From assembly GCA_021292105.1 (NCBI GenBank), contig CM037865.1:65221630-65285629 (forward strand): 64,000 nt of DNA, read 5' to 3'. Source of the stretch: Anadara kagoshimensis (Eukaryota; Mollusca; Bivalvia; Arcoida; Arcidae). This document shows positions 32,990-45,838 of the stretch, one piece after another. A program made the position numbers and the translations under genes. How positions within the stretch are numbered: position 1 is the first letter of the stretch; every line of letters starts with the position of its first letter. A model generated the notes under the pieces. That model saw nothing but the letters and a program-made list of their open reading frames with translations. It did not search any database and was not told the DNA's origin.

Positions 32990-35900
32990 TTCTTTTTAAA
33001 AATAAACTCAAAAGAGGAAATTTCTTACTGCGACTTTAGTTAGCAGCTGTATCCAAAAATGTCAAACCAATTATGCATTGGCATTTGTAACCTTTAGTTT
33101 TAAATTCATTTTAAACCCAGTATTAAATTCTTTAAAATATAAATATGAATGTAAAAATAAATTGCTAAAATGTAGTTCTCTAACACGTTTTCTTTCGCAA
33201 AAATTGTTAATCGTATTTCTTTTTTCTTCTAAAAGTTAAGTATTTTTTTCTTCTTTTTTTTTACCATTTCATCATTTATAATAATATATGTTAGTTAGAA
33301 TGCGTTTCAAGTAAAATATTGCGTTTTAACTACGAAAGGTTTGTTTGATATAAAATGACCTTAAAATTAAAATTCTTCGCTTCTTCATCAATTATACATG
33401 CCCTTGCTTAACTAATTCAGTTAAAAGTGGTGATAAAACTACCATCAGAAGTCTATAATATCCATTGATGTCCCACAGAGTCAACACTGAGGATCTAAAA
33501 TTTTCCGAGATTGGGGGTCAAGTATTGGAATCAAAGAAAATGTTAACTTCAATATCATAAACACACACGGATTTAATATTCTATGGTCACTTACAAGTGG
33601 TCAAATTTACGGTCATCATAGTCTTTTCCGTTGGTCATTTAGTTTTGAAGTTTGACCACGAATCGGTAAATGACCAATTCCTGTATTTTATGAAATTTGA
33701 GAAAATTGTTTCATCTCACTTGCCGGTCATCACAGTCTTTTCCGTTGGTCATTTAATTTTGAAGTTTTGACCACGAATCGGTAAATGACCAATTTCTGTA
33801 ATTTTATGAAATTTGAAAAAAAATTCATCCCACTTAGCTTAAAAATATACTTGTACATGGGTTTTGAAATAAATCCTTTTGATGTCTTTTTGTAAGCTTA
33901 TTCCCATTAGTATTTCTAAATTCCCACTACTTTTGAAAACAACGTCATCAGTATTTCAGATTGAATGCTTCTTGCTAATAAAGGAAGTTAATTTTGTTTC
34001 TGGGACTCAGCGTCACAAAATTTTAAGTCATCAATTTTGAAAAAAAATCCTTCTATTTCTTTTTTATAATCGTATTTTTAAATTTCTATCTAAAAATGTT
34101 AAAAACATTTACGCCAGTGTTTCAAATAAAATGTTTTTCGTCAATACAATCTTTACCTGGAATTTAGCGTCAAAACTTTATTTCAAGAAGCAATTCAGAA
34201 ATTTTTGTTTTATTATTTTCCATTTTTGTTGTTTTACATAAGGCATTGGATTTTGTAATTCTACAATTTACAAACGTTTGAAAAAATAACTTGGTGACAA
34301 GTGACAAAATAAAATGAAATTTATCTCAACAGCAAGTGTCGTTTGCATAGATTTTCACAAATTTTGGATTTGTCTAAGTTTTATGCTTTTTGGGTTCAAT
34401 TCAGTTCAGTTATAAAATGTATATATTTATTATAAAAGTATTATAGTATATATTTTAGAATTGCAATATTTACTACACGTATTTTTCAAAATTTTCATGA
34501 ACCAAAATACAGATAACTCAAGTTTCATGTAATACATATATATATTTTTCAGTAAAATTGTCTGAAAGAAATAAACGCTATAACTGAACTGACGACAACA
34601 TTGAAAAAAAAAGACTGAATATACTGTCATGCGCTACTTTTGAATGTATTTATTCAAAAGTAGCACATGTCAATACTATATATTGTACAATATTAAAAGT
34701 AATTAATTTAGCATAAAGGAAATTAACTCATAAAGTTGTTTTTTTCCTTCCCTCGGCTTTAAGTCACTGAGTTGTTACTAAAAGAAATGCCTTTTAGACT
34801 TTGAAATGTCCGTATTCCTTCTTTTTGAATATACTTATACATACTTAACCTTAGTCTTAGCGTCAACAAGCAAGTGCTTATCGTTTTTCTTGTAGTGCTT
34901 TTTAGTTAATATGATGCATCATCGATGGGACAAATATATCAATGAGTTTTAATTTGACCATTACCGACTTCGCTGTCTAAGAGTAGTGATCATTGGAACA
35001 GCGGAGATATTATTTGAGTTTGTATGAGTAAAGAAGCAGCATACCCCCGGAATGTTTTATTTATTATAATAAATTGTTCTTTCAGATAATGTTGAATTCA
35101 CTTCATAAATACGAGCCGAGGTTACATCTGGTTAAAGTAAACAGCACAAACTCACAGAAGAAAAGAATCAGCAGTTTTAGTTTCCCAGAAACACAGTTTA
35201 TTGCTGTAACTGCCTACCAAAACGAAGAGGTAAGATTAATATTAAAATCAAACACGCCAAAGTCTAGATACAATAAGCCTATGTCAGAGAACAAGTTGTC
35301 TTAAAGAGGTAAGTCTAGTGTTAGAAAGTCTTAAAAATCAAAATCAAGCCAGGACAAATTCCATATACAATAAGTCTTTGTCAGAAAACAGGAAGAAGCT
35401 AGCCTTGTAGAGGTAAACTTTTAAAATCTAGCCAGGACAAAGTCCAACTACAATAAGTGTATCTCAAAGAACAAGCTTGTCTTGAAGAGGTAAGCTTAGT
35501 CTAAGATAGTCTTAAAATCAAGCCAGACCAAAGTCCATATACAATAAGTTTATGTCAGAAAGGAGGTTAGTCTTAAAGAGGTAACGTTTGTCTTAGAAAG
35601 TTTTAAAATCAAACCAGAACAAAGTCTATCTATAATAAGTTTGTGTCAGAAATCAACTAGTATTGAAGAGGTAAGCTTAGTGTTAGAAAGTCTTAAAATC
35701 AAGCCGAGACAAAGCCTGCCTACAATAAGTCTATGTCAGAAATCAACCTTAAGTTGACGAGGCAAGCTTTTTCGAATAGAAAGTGTTATTCAACCCAGGA
35801 CAAAAATCAATGTACTATAAATTTATGTCATAAAACAAGCTAGTCTTAAAGATGTAAACTTAGTTTTAGAAATTCTTAAATCAAGCCAGAACAAAGTCTA

Positions 35901-38900
35901 TCTTGAATAAGTCTATCTCGGAGAACAAGCTAGCCTTAAAGAGGAATTTTTAGTCTTTGAAAGTCTTTTAAATATCAAAATTAAGCCAGGATAAATTCTA
36001 TCTACAATTCTATGGAAGAAAACAAGCTATTCTTAAGTAGTCTGAATAAGTTAAACAAAAGCGATCTTAGTTAGTAATTAACTTAGCTATAGATTAGCCC
36101 ATATGTTTTGTAGGCTAGAAGTTATCAGACCACTAAGTGGAACCGTGAAAATACTTAGGATCGCTACCTACAGATTTTCACTTCAGAATTAAATGAACTT
36201 AGAGAATATTCTCTAAGTATCTATCATGCCTTAGAGCCTGACTCGGTTTTACTGGAGATGTTCACCTCCATTTGGTTACGCTATTTACCACATCTTAGAC
36301 CCCGACTCAGTTTTATTGGAATTGGCCATTTCCCCGGTGATTATGTTAAGATTATTACTTGATTGGCGATGTTCTCTCTGGGTTGCAACATCAGTAGAAT
36401 TTTAATTGTGAAAAAAGTCTCGTCTGTCTTTAACAAGTGCTTCAGAAGATCCCGGTAATCAAAGAAAAATATCACCACATGATCAATTAAAAATCAAATG
36501 AAAATGAAAAAAATATCAATTGATTGCTTTTTACTTTAAAATTATTAGATAACATTGAACTAGTGAACTATCGTATAATTTTGTTTCCGTATATAGAAGA
36601 ACATAAATATTTGATTGGGAGGATCTGTCATTGAGACTCAAAAACAAACTCTAAGTTCTTATAACATTCAAAAGATTATAAAATTTATATTGATACCTCC
36701 CAAGATTAAAAAACATGACTGCATGCTTAACAAGTGTTAAGATATGTTTACTTACAGAGTATATTAATTGAAATTGATATAATATGATCAAAGAAATGAA
36801 CACCATCAAACGAGGAGAAATTTTTAATTATATTTACCTCGTCTGAATGGGTAAAAAAATAAAGGACAATATTGTATCATGTTCGGGAGGAGTTAAGTCG
36901 TATCTTACACCAAACTGTCCCATGTTTTATGTACACGTGTTAATGATGGCCCTCTGAAAGAAACTTAAACAATCCATGTGTAATCAAGAATCAATTTACT
37001 TACGAAATTATATATCTTAGTTATGTATACTTCATCTTAATGAAAAGGTAAAAATTTACAAGATGTCTTTTAAAAATCGTTGCAGTGCTTTCAAATTAAA
37101 ACCCAATTGATGTGTCTCCCGTTTGATCGCAATGCTTCTGTTCCTCTTCGAGTAGACCTGGAATTGACAGCTCAACTAAATTAATACATTTTATAAGGTG
37201 CACTTTGAAAAAGACTTAGTTCTTACCCATCTCATTACTATGTGTAGCTAAGGTATTGACTGAAACAAAGGACATCTTTTGTTTGAGGGGCGGGCAGTGT
37301 AACAGAGAGCTTCAATAGAAACATTGCAATGAATCAAAGATTAGGTGCCACGGTACCCGTTAATGTGTTATATAACAGTAAAATAACACCATCTACTTTT
37401 GTTTTCTTGATTGCATTTTTAAACTTACAATTTTCCCAATTTCTTTTAAGTTCTGTATTTATTTGATTTTGTAATTAATTCTCATAGTTAAAATAAAATT
37501 TTAAAAACAGATTAAATTCAGATACCAAACTTGTTATGGAAAGGAAATTAGATAGGTAAAACTAATTTAGAGTTCAAATATTCCGTCTATTTAAATATTT
37601 ATTTCCATTTTTGGTGGATAAAGACTTATTTGCTGATATTACGCAAGTATAATAATTGTACGGGAACAAAGCGTTAGTTACTCTTGTGTTCTGTTTAATA
37701 TCGGAAACCAAAAATTTCTATTAAATTCTTTTCTTTTCTTTCTTTTTTTCAGATTACTGCTTTAAAGATAAAACATAACCCGTTTGCCAAAGCGTTTTTA
37801 GACGCCAAAGAAAGGTGAGTGAAATTTTAGTCGCGGCCAAGATTTCATGTCAAATATTTTACTTTTATTTTAAATATTACGCCAGACAATATATTTAGAA
37901 CAGTTTCGTATTTAGGTTATAGGTGGTGGCAATACTGGTTTGTTTGTGCTTTCATCTTCAAACGCTTTTATGGTTCATGAAACGATTGTATATTTATACG
38001 AGGGAATTAAGTAGAATGAAATAGAATTTTTATTTGAATTGGACGATTGGCTTTCAATCACAACAAAGAAAGTTCAATTGGCCATCAAAAGACCGATGTT
38101 ATTAGAAATTAAAAACATTATTGACCATTTGCCATGAATAAAAAAGATTTTAATTTTAGATTATAGTGTTGCAAATTTTCGATTAAAACGTAAGTGGTCT
38201 CAAAGTAGTGCTGTAAAAACAAACGTAAATTCTATAAAAAGGAAAAAATGTAAATATTTTATTGTCCTCATAGTTTTTGAAGATGTCAAGTGTTAAATCT
38301 GTAAATAAAAATTTATAAAATAATTTTGACGTAACTTAAAGTTTGGTGTACTCTGCTATGGAATCATGACCGTGAATATTATGTTGATATTGTGTTTACA
38401 ATTACCACCTTCAATTACATTCCTGAGGTAACTTTGGAAAAATAATTAGATAATGAAAAATTAAATGCTTTTAAACTTGTCCAAATTACTTCATGGAGCA
38501 ATATCTAAACTTTTATTTTCCCACACATGTATACATATTTATTGAACAGGTGTTGGGTTTGTTTTTATACATCTGTATAGTACGTACAATATGGTTAAAA
38601 TGATTTTCAGAATGGCCAAATGTCCAAACAAAGAGCGCTTTTCTAGCACATGCAAGTCATACCTTTTGCGAGTTATCCTGAATGTATGTCCAAAGTATTG
38701 GCATTTTGGCAAACGGTAAATTGTTGAACAAAGACCCGTTGAAGAGATTCCTGAAATGAAAAAAATACACAAACATACCAATCTATGGTCCAAAAATCCC
38801 AAAAGCAAAACAAAAACTGTAAAAACTGGCACATTAAGTGAACTTCCACCAGGGAAATGAGATCAGGTGTTCTGGAAGGGTAAACACCTCTAGTTACCTG

Positions 38901-41900
38901 CCACATTTGTAATAATGATGAGCCCGTATCTTCAAACAAGCTTTATTAAAACTTGTGTTATCTGTGAACGCTAGAGTCTTATCATAAAAAACATTGATAT
39001 ACGAAAATGCAATACAAAAATTTTGTTTAAGAATGACTGCTATAAATTATTATGAAAAGCATAATACTAGCTAGCATATACAAGAATAGCTTTAAAATCT
39101 GTGAATGGAGAAGATATTGGTTAAATGACAAGGACTTTGTAATAATAGTGTGAAAACATGATTTGACCGATTTTAATTTCTACGTTTATGAATACTCACT
39201 CACTAAATAATGAAATAGAAAAATAAGGAAGAACAATCTAAATGCTTTGAATACTTTTTTATTGCTTATTGAATCATTGTATTGTGCAATGCTGCTCAAG
39301 ACGGTATACTTACGAAACAGTTTATGCTCAAGTCATTGTCTACACAGCCTTACGTATTACTACTGTAAATGAAAACTTTATTGTAAATGTCTTTATTATC
39401 TGTGTGATTTTAATGAAGTCCTTGACTAAAGTTTAGTTACTCTAATCACGATGGCGTCTTTTTGATGTCATTGAGTTGAGTTAAAAATTACAGTCATTTT
39501 TACATCGAGTTTAAATGTCTGTTTTAAGTGTTGAGTACTATTGATATATGTGACTACTTGTTTGTATTACGTGTTTGGTGACGGTACCATTCTTTATGTT
39601 GTAGGCCAGACCAGAAGGACTTTATGGAAGATACCACTGATTGTCAACAAAGATCCTTATCACATCGTAAGTTAAATAACTTTTATATATAAGAACAACT
39701 GTACTTCTTAAAATGCAACCACACACACACGGTGGTGTGTTAATGATGGCAACACATTGTTTGTACCATTTACGATAAGTTTGGAATATTATCATTAATT
39801 TACTAGTATGCAGATTTTTTATTGAATTCAAACATTCAAGAAACAAATAGATGGACTAAATGGCCGTTTTCAAATGGAATATAGAACGCAAACTATTTGG
39901 CAAAGCTGAGTTAAAATATGCCACAACAAACATGCCATCATTAGCATTAGGTAAAACAGTTAATCATACTATATTAGTTTTATCTTTAACATTCTTCTGA
40001 GCTTGAGAAGATTGCGTCTTTGAATACCGCTCACATTCTCAGATCGAATCACTCTTTGAAATGGCTAACGCCATCGAAGTCCAGTATGCCACAACAAACA
40101 AATTAAATAAAAAAGCATGTAACAATATAAACCCATTTTAAAACTCTTGGCTTTGATTGGACACTGCAGGAAAATGTTTGTACTCTATCTCTCAGCTTAT
40201 TTTACAAACAGTGCAGTACTTTTTGTATAAACAGTAAAACCTCGATTTATCGTCACGATTTATTCAGTCAAATTTTGTCTGTCAATTTATACCAGAGAAC
40301 AGATTACTGTGTATAAAATACGATTTTCAAATAAACTCAATCTAAAGTACTAAACACAACAACTTTATGTTTATGTGGACCTTTATTGGTACCCATTTCA
40401 TATCTAAAAATGGCTTTTATCTTGGCAGAGAAAAAGACATTTGAAATAAATTTTGACTTTTGGTCATGGCATTGACAGATTGAACGGCAATTGCCTAGTT
40501 GCAAGTATTCGTGATATCAGCTTTAATTCATAACGCTGATAATTTATGTAAACGTTTAATGAATAAGTGTGAATAAATGGCGCAATTAAATAATTTATAC
40601 TTAAGAAAGATATAAATACATTAGCACAGGTGCGAGATATGGGTGTTAAATCTTCTAAAAATGTTATCTTTGTCATTTTTCAACCTCAGATTGAAAGGGA
40701 TAATTCTTGTCCCAACACCAAACCGCAAATCAGTAACGGGTACCCTGTCAGAATTTACTGAAAGCGCCAGAGATTTCTTTATTCTGTTATCAAATACTGT
40801 TAAATAAGAGTGACTATAGATGCGAACTGGCAGTAAATAAGCTCCGAGATATCTACCCGTGGTTCATCTGAATTTCCGCCAATTTGTCACGTAATCGCTA
40901 AACGGCCGCGATAACATCAGTAAGGCATTATCAATTTATTATTTGTTTTTCTCGAACGATGTAGTACACTTGTTTGATACAATGTTATACGCCTTCAGCT
41001 TTGTAGTAACAAGCCAAAAATTGACTCTAAACACAGATACTAAAGACGTGAGCAAATGACACCAAAAGGTGGTAATCTTCTTTTATTTATTCACTTTTTA
41101 TGAAACTTGAGCGAATGTTTGAGAAATAATTGAATTAGTAAGTCACTTCAAAGACGGGCGCCATTTTATTAAAGACATCGGCGAATTTCACAGAAGCTTA
41201 AAGACTTAAATTAAATGTGGATATTACTTACAAAACAAACAAATTTAACCAAATATAAAATAATTTTAAATCCTTGGACCATATAATAGGATGATAATAT
41301 CGGAATCTTTCGGTGTTATACATACATAATATATGATAAAATCATGTAACTTGTCTGATAGATGATTTGCTAAATGAACTTTCGAAATATATATGAAAGT
41401 AGCCTTCATCTCGTCCGTCCTGTAATCATACGTTTATCATATCTTATCGTATTTTGAGCAATAACAAACATCTTGCCGTGTGTGATGTCCGGGAAATATT
41501 GGTCAATAACCTTCTTTGTCCATTGCTCTTTGTCACATGACGTTTACAAAACGACCAAATTTCCTGACTGAGGTTAAGATATTATATGTCGCATAAAAAT
41601 TTCTGTGTTTTTTCTTAAATTATTTAAATTAAAAATACACGAAGAATCAAAACAACGGCGACGGCATGCAATAAAATACTGAGTATTTCTTTCGGAATAA
41701 CGACAAGAAAATTATATGACAATTACATTAATGACACATAGATTTTTGTTAAAATTTTGAAACACAACTAAACACATTTTCAATAATCAAATAAGAAGTT
41801 TATGAAAAAGTTTGTTGTATCAGAACCATATTTAGGTAGCTAAGCATCTCTGGTTTGATTGGAAATGTTTCATTTAGTCGGTCACTATGAAATATTCAAT

Positions 41901-43316
41901 ACACCTCCAAGTACCCGTATATTCAAATCAAGCATCTGCACGACCCCGGTGATTTTGCAAATAAGTACAAATGTAGTACAGTGGGCAAAAAATAGATATA
42001 TTTATAAATAAAATATTCTGGCTTCTTTTCATAATTTCCATGTTATTGTTAGACATACTAAAAAAAAGTAGGTAATGCCAGGAATTTTAAATTTTCTAAA
42101 AGTTAAAAAAAATCGGGATACAATGTGAATTTGTTGTTGACTCATTTTTGTTTTTGCAATAAGTCAAAAATAATTGAGCATATCTTATACAATGCTGGTA
42201 GTGGATTTAACGCCATATTAGCGCAGTTTATTTCATCAAACACAGTTTTTATTACTACTGTGAAACAGATACGTTTCAAAATTAAGGTTCCACTCGATTT
42301 AACGTCAATGGATGGGTACTCAACATCACCATAAAACCGTTAACACGAGTACCACCCACGGTGTAGTGATGAACCAGTCTAGCTCGCCCTTCCGTCTGAC
42401 TTAGGTTACATGTATAAGATTTATCAAATTTTAAAAATAATTAGTAATATATGTATCATGTTAAACTTATGATATCAAGTCTATTTAATTAAAGTCAGTT
42501 TTTTCTAGAGAAATAATTTCAATAAAATTACAACAAAAATATTTTGTAAAAGTTCTCTCAAAAGTTTAAGAGTCAACTGCATTCTATTTGACGACATGGA
42601 TGGGCGTTATAAAAACGAAAGAATCGGAAATATAATTTTTTTGGTTGCTTAAATTCATAAAAATCATTGGAAAAAGCATACCCATATACCGAAAATTGTC
42701 TGACAAACAAAATACAATTTAAATAGATTTTGGGGTTGTTTTTTTTTGTAATCAAAAAAGGTCATAAGTATGTTTTTTATTATTTATTATTGAAAATATG
42801 GGTTCGTAGTAAAATAGAACAGTTCAAACTTTTTTTTAATTACTGGATAACATTGTGTATTTATGTCCGATGTCCGTCCAAAGTCGGGAGTGTTATAATG
42901 CTTGGTTTTAATATTTATTATTAATCTTATTTATGTATTTTTTGTGTTTTTGATTGGATTCGGTTTATATATATTTATATGTTTATTTCATTCACACTGA
43001 ATTATGTAGAAAAATTACTCAATTTTTTAAGGAAAATCCATCAACATTCTACTTACAACATTTTGTTACCGCCACGTTTTTCTCATCATTACACACTAAG
43101 TAAATTCAAAATTCATATGTGTTTCTTTTTATGTTTCAGTAGCAGGGACATGGTATATACCTCCTGGTGGACACACCATAGTTCCCCCTCCCGCACACCA
43201 GTTTCCAAATGCACTGAATTTGTCTAATCCTCACTGTGACAGACTTAGTTTAAGAAATGCTCGTCCCGCCCCATATCCACATCCGTACCAGAGAAGATCT
43301 CCCCCACGAGGTAAGA

Positions 43317-43371
<55 letters not shown>

Positions 43372-45838
43372 AAATAATAAATAAATTTTAATGCCAATAG
43401 ATTTTATCATGATATCAAAAAACAAACATACCGATTCATATTGAAATCACAATCCCTATCGCAAAGTAAAAACTTTGAGAACAGGAAAATTAAGGGGTTT
43501 CCTTCTATGGAAAATACAAAATGTATAACCTCCCTTTAATAAAATGGTTGTTCAAATAACCATCTTGTCTCGAAATATTAACTTATTTTAGCTTAAACAT
43601 TTTCCAAAAATATTTTCATGAAAAATACAAATATTAATATCAAGTTATATTTCATACTGGACAATCTTCCCAATTAGACTCAAATGCATGGCATTTTCCG
43701 CTTAATTTGAAGAAACTTTTTCTGTGTAGATGTGATTGTTGTTCCGTAGTCAGTAAAAGTGTACGCGTATAACCTTGAAATATAATTTTTTTAAATTAAA
43801 AACTCCAGCAGCCGTTTCATTTTTGATTTTGTTTTTATTTATTTAATTATTTTAGTAATTCCATGTGCCATTTTAATACATAAATATTTTTCGATTTTTC
43901 AAAGCAAAAGAATATTTCAAATATATTTTACATAGAAATTCATTAATTATTTATTTCATAAAATTCCAAAAAGCAAAATTCAAATTATAAACGTATTCGT
44001 TCATAACACAATAAACCTGACGTGACATTGGTTTTATTACGGTAATCCTGAACGTCAAAAAGAGACATCAATGCCTTATGTTTACTTATTTAAATCAGCA
44101 ATCTTCTGATCTGTACAATTAATGGGATTATAAGAGATTTAAACATAAATTTTATACACACGTCGGTGTTTGAAACTAATAGAGACGAACCATCTCAAAA
44201 TCTAATAACCGACAAATTCTCAACAATTATCATGTCATTACAAATTATTTTATGAGGTTTCAAGGGGCCTTTTCCAATCTCCTAAAGCCCAAATATTGCT
44301 ATTTCATATTGTATTCATCCTTAGATCTCCGCTCTTAGTTATTTTATGAGCCAAGGAATGCTCCCCTAGTTAGCGCCATCATGTGAGATTTTCATACTAT
44401 TGTCCCAAGCTTATTTTGCAAGATTGTTATATCAAATGTTTTGTTCCTAAGGCCGTAAAACCTCTGTCTTTCCTATATCCCATAAAGTAAGAGTCGGTAT
44501 CTTTGAAATCTGCAATTAATACACCTGAATTGGATCTATTAGTCGGGACATTGTATCTCCATGTCTCTATTGTAATTCAATTGGAATGGACAAGACGTGA
44601 TTTCCAGAAGGTTATGACCGGTTGTGTCGTAAACCACTTAAGGACCATTTCCGATAATTACCCTGATAAAGAAATTCTTTTATTCAAAATACTTTAGTTA
44701 TTAAATATTTATGTCCTTCGTCTTCTTATTGGTCATAATTGTTGTCCACTTTGAAAGTAAATAATTTTACCCCAGGGCTACATAAAATTCAGTTACAAGA
44801 TAATTTTCTTATGATCTTTAAAGGGCAAAGTTTTTTTTTTTAATTTTATCTACTAATTTATTTTTTATTTGTTCAATTTGACGTTTTCATTTTTATTTTT
44901 TGCAGTTTTTTTTACTACAAACATTTTTAAAATTGAAATAGTTTAAGTAGTGTATGTATTTTTGACAAAATGTTTATTAAGATTGTCAAGATATTTCAAT
45001 TTGTACTAACAATTTTGATTTTATTAAAAAGCGGAAACATTTATACACTTTAATGCAATTTTGATTATGGGAAGTCCAGCCACTTAACTCTCAACCTAAC
45101 TTTAATTCGTGGTTTTACAGTCGAAATGCGTCATCACACCCACCCATAGTATCAGACAGGAATTAGTATTAGAACAGAGGCAAAAATATATTCCTTAATT
45201 TTCGACGAAACAACGACCTCACGAATTAAAGATAAATAAATGAACAAAAAGTTTCTTTGAAATAAAAACATAATTTTCTTTTATTGTAACGGCAACCGAA
45301 ATTATGCCAAAATCCTATTCTTACAAATCGGTATCGGGGATACATGTAGAAATGCAGTGTTGGATTTGGAAATGGGATTGCAATGATTGTCACAGATTCG
45401 AACAAATAGTATTGTCATGTATTTTAAATAATTTTATTTTATGTTTTAGGAGGTTTTTCTACACGAGACGTTACAGCCAACCTACCAGTTTTAAATATCA
45501 CCGATAACTGGCCACACATGTCCTCAGGAAGCCATGGCATATACCAGTCAAACACTACAGCTCAACAATCACAGTATGGCATGTGGATGGGCAGCCCAGT
45601 GGGAACCAATATATCACCCAATCAGAACTGTACTGTGCCGTATCTTAGGACTTCGAATCCTTACTCACTACCAACATCAAATAATAACTCAGTGGCTAAT
45701 ATCCCCAATGTGACTCTTACAAATTCAATTCCATCATCATCATTTGACATATGTGACATTTCATCCTCGTTTTCTTCACCAACCAGGGACAATGGTAGGA
45801 ACAACGCATGGAGCCCGTTGACGCCGCCTCCTATCTAA
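29417..45838 (+). CDS. TBXT: Brachyury (T-box transcription factor T), seven coding exons, frame break in exon 1
   Basis: Brachyury is a nuclear T-box activator of mesoderm, notochord, hindgut and blastopore programs. Exons: 29417-29684, 32358-32622, 35086-35229, 37753-37814, 39605-39666, 43140-43310, 45450-45838. All junctions are GT-AG with agreeing phases. The T-box is recognisable throughout: [131 protein letters not shown]. The C-terminal half keeps [18 protein letters not shown] and ends [10 protein letters not shown]. Length would be about 453 residues. One base is missing in exon 1 relative to the family reading. The start is 29417 or, with better context (A at -3), 29435. Confidence 0.93.
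29685..32357 (+). other. Brachyury intron 1
   Basis: Bounded by GTAAGA and TTTTCAG. Very AT-rich, with a poly-G run at 31,646-31,663. No gene or element recognised. Confidence 0.7.
32358..32622 (+). CDS. TBXT: Brachyury coding exon 2 (T-box)
   Basis: Acceptor CTTTTCAG, donor CAG|GTAAGA. Encodes [49 protein letters not shown] and [21 protein letters not shown] replaces the usual WMKAPVSF. Confidence 0.96.
32931..32991. repeat. (TTTA)n microsatellite in Brachyury intron 2
   Basis: About 15 TTTA units. Confidence 0.97.
33610..33836. repeat. Two-copy ~113-bp direct repeat, each with a hairpin
   Basis: Both copies contain GTCTTTTCCGTTGGTCATTT and CCACGAATCGGTAAATGACC. Within each copy TTGGTCATTTA (33631-33641; 33745-33755) is the exact reverse complement of TAAATGACCAA (33667-33677; 33782-33792). 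Located in Brachyury intron 2. Confidence 0.8.
34625..34672. mobile_element. 48-bp palindromic insertion, copy C
   Basis: Arms of 21 bp (34625-34645, 34652-34672) pair at 19 positions; ends TGTCATGCGC / GCACATGTCA; loop only 6 nt. ATAC at 34621-34624 is exactly repeated at 34673-34676. In Brachyury intron 2. Confidence 0.75.
35086..35229 (+). CDS. TBXT: Brachyury coding exon 3 (T-box)
   Basis: Acceptor TCTTTCAG, donor GAAGAG|GTAAGA; 48 codons in phase 0. Encodes [18 protein letters not shown] and [19 protein letters not shown]. The donor region is echoed in a tandem array immediately downstream. Confidence 0.96.
35228..36045 (+). repeat. ~91-bp tandem array starting at the Brachyury exon 3 donor
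   Basis: Eight to nine diverged units with the phrases CAAGCCAGGACAAAGTC, TACAATAAGTCTATGTCAGA and TCTTAAAGAGGTAAGCTTAG. The first unit begins at the genuine donor GAAGAGGTAAG. GAGGTAA recurs with GT at 35309, 35413, 35490, 35581 and 35671, and decayed versions lie near 35,763, 35,855 and 35,943. Read-through of exon 3 meets TAA at 35302-35304, just before the first decoy. Confidence 0.85.
36197..36218. repeat. 22-bp perfect palindrome in Brachyury intron 3
   Basis: ACTTAGAGAAT followed by its exact reverse complement ATTCTCTAAGT with no spacer. Function unknown. Confidence 0.9.
36225..36330. repeat. Degenerate ~65-bp direct repeat
   Basis: CCTTAGAGCCTGACTCGG and CTTAGACCCCGACTCAGT begin two related segments in tandem, each followed by TTTTA(C/T)TGGA. 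Confidence 0.55.
37753..37814 (+). CDS. TBXT: Brachyury coding exon 4 (T-box end)
   Basis: Acceptor TTTTTTTCAG, donor AAAG|GTGAGT. Encodes [20 protein letters not shown] plus two bases of Arg, the recognition helix region of the T-box. Confidence 0.96.
38745..38905 (-). mobile_element. 3'-terminal Penelope-like fragment in Brachyury intron 4
   Basis: On the minus strand: TACCCTTCCAGAACACCTGA, CATTTCCCTGGTGGAAGTTC, then TTTGG...CATAGATTGGTATG. The same 3' module is seen at 48,300 and 50,940. Frame remnant [12 protein letters not shown]. Confidence 0.6.
39605..39666 (+). CDS. TBXT: Brachyury coding exon 5
   Basis: Acceptor TTGTAG, donor GTAAGT. Completes R, then [20 protein letters not shown], phase 1 out. 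The ERPD(Q/H)KD segment closes the T-box. Confidence 0.88.
39667..43139 (+). other. Brachyury intron 5
   Basis: Bounded by GTAAGT and TTTCAG. AT-rich. At 42,845-42,885 a dispersed phrase TGTCCGTCCAAAGTCGGGA also occurs in related form near 19,995 (inverted), 49,875 (inverted) and 52,876. No exon or gene seen. Confidence 0.5.
43140..43310 (+). CDS. TBXT: Brachyury coding exon 6
   Basis: Acceptor TGTTTCAG. Encodes [20 protein letters not shown], then [20 protein letters not shown] and RSPPR. The LRN-RPAPYP-PY segment is conserved in Brachyury proteins. Donor GTAAGA runs straight into a TAAA repeat. Confidence 0.93.
43315..43386. repeat. (AAAT)n microsatellite starting 4 nt into Brachyury intron 6
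   Basis: The donor GTAAGA merges directly into about 15 TAAA units. Confidence 0.97.
43387..45449 (+). other. Remainder of Brachyury intron 6
   Basis: AT-rich intron between the AAAT repeat and the exon 7 acceptor. No gene or element recognised. Confidence 0.6.
45450..45838 (+). CDS. TBXT: Brachyury coding exon 7 and stop
   Basis: Acceptor TGTTTTAG, phase 1 in. Ser/Asn/Thr-rich transactivation-type tail ([20 protein letters not shown] and so on) ending [12 protein letters not shown] then TAA at 45836-45838. The W-S-P-L-T-P-P ending is typical of protostome Brachyury. Confidence 0.93.
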
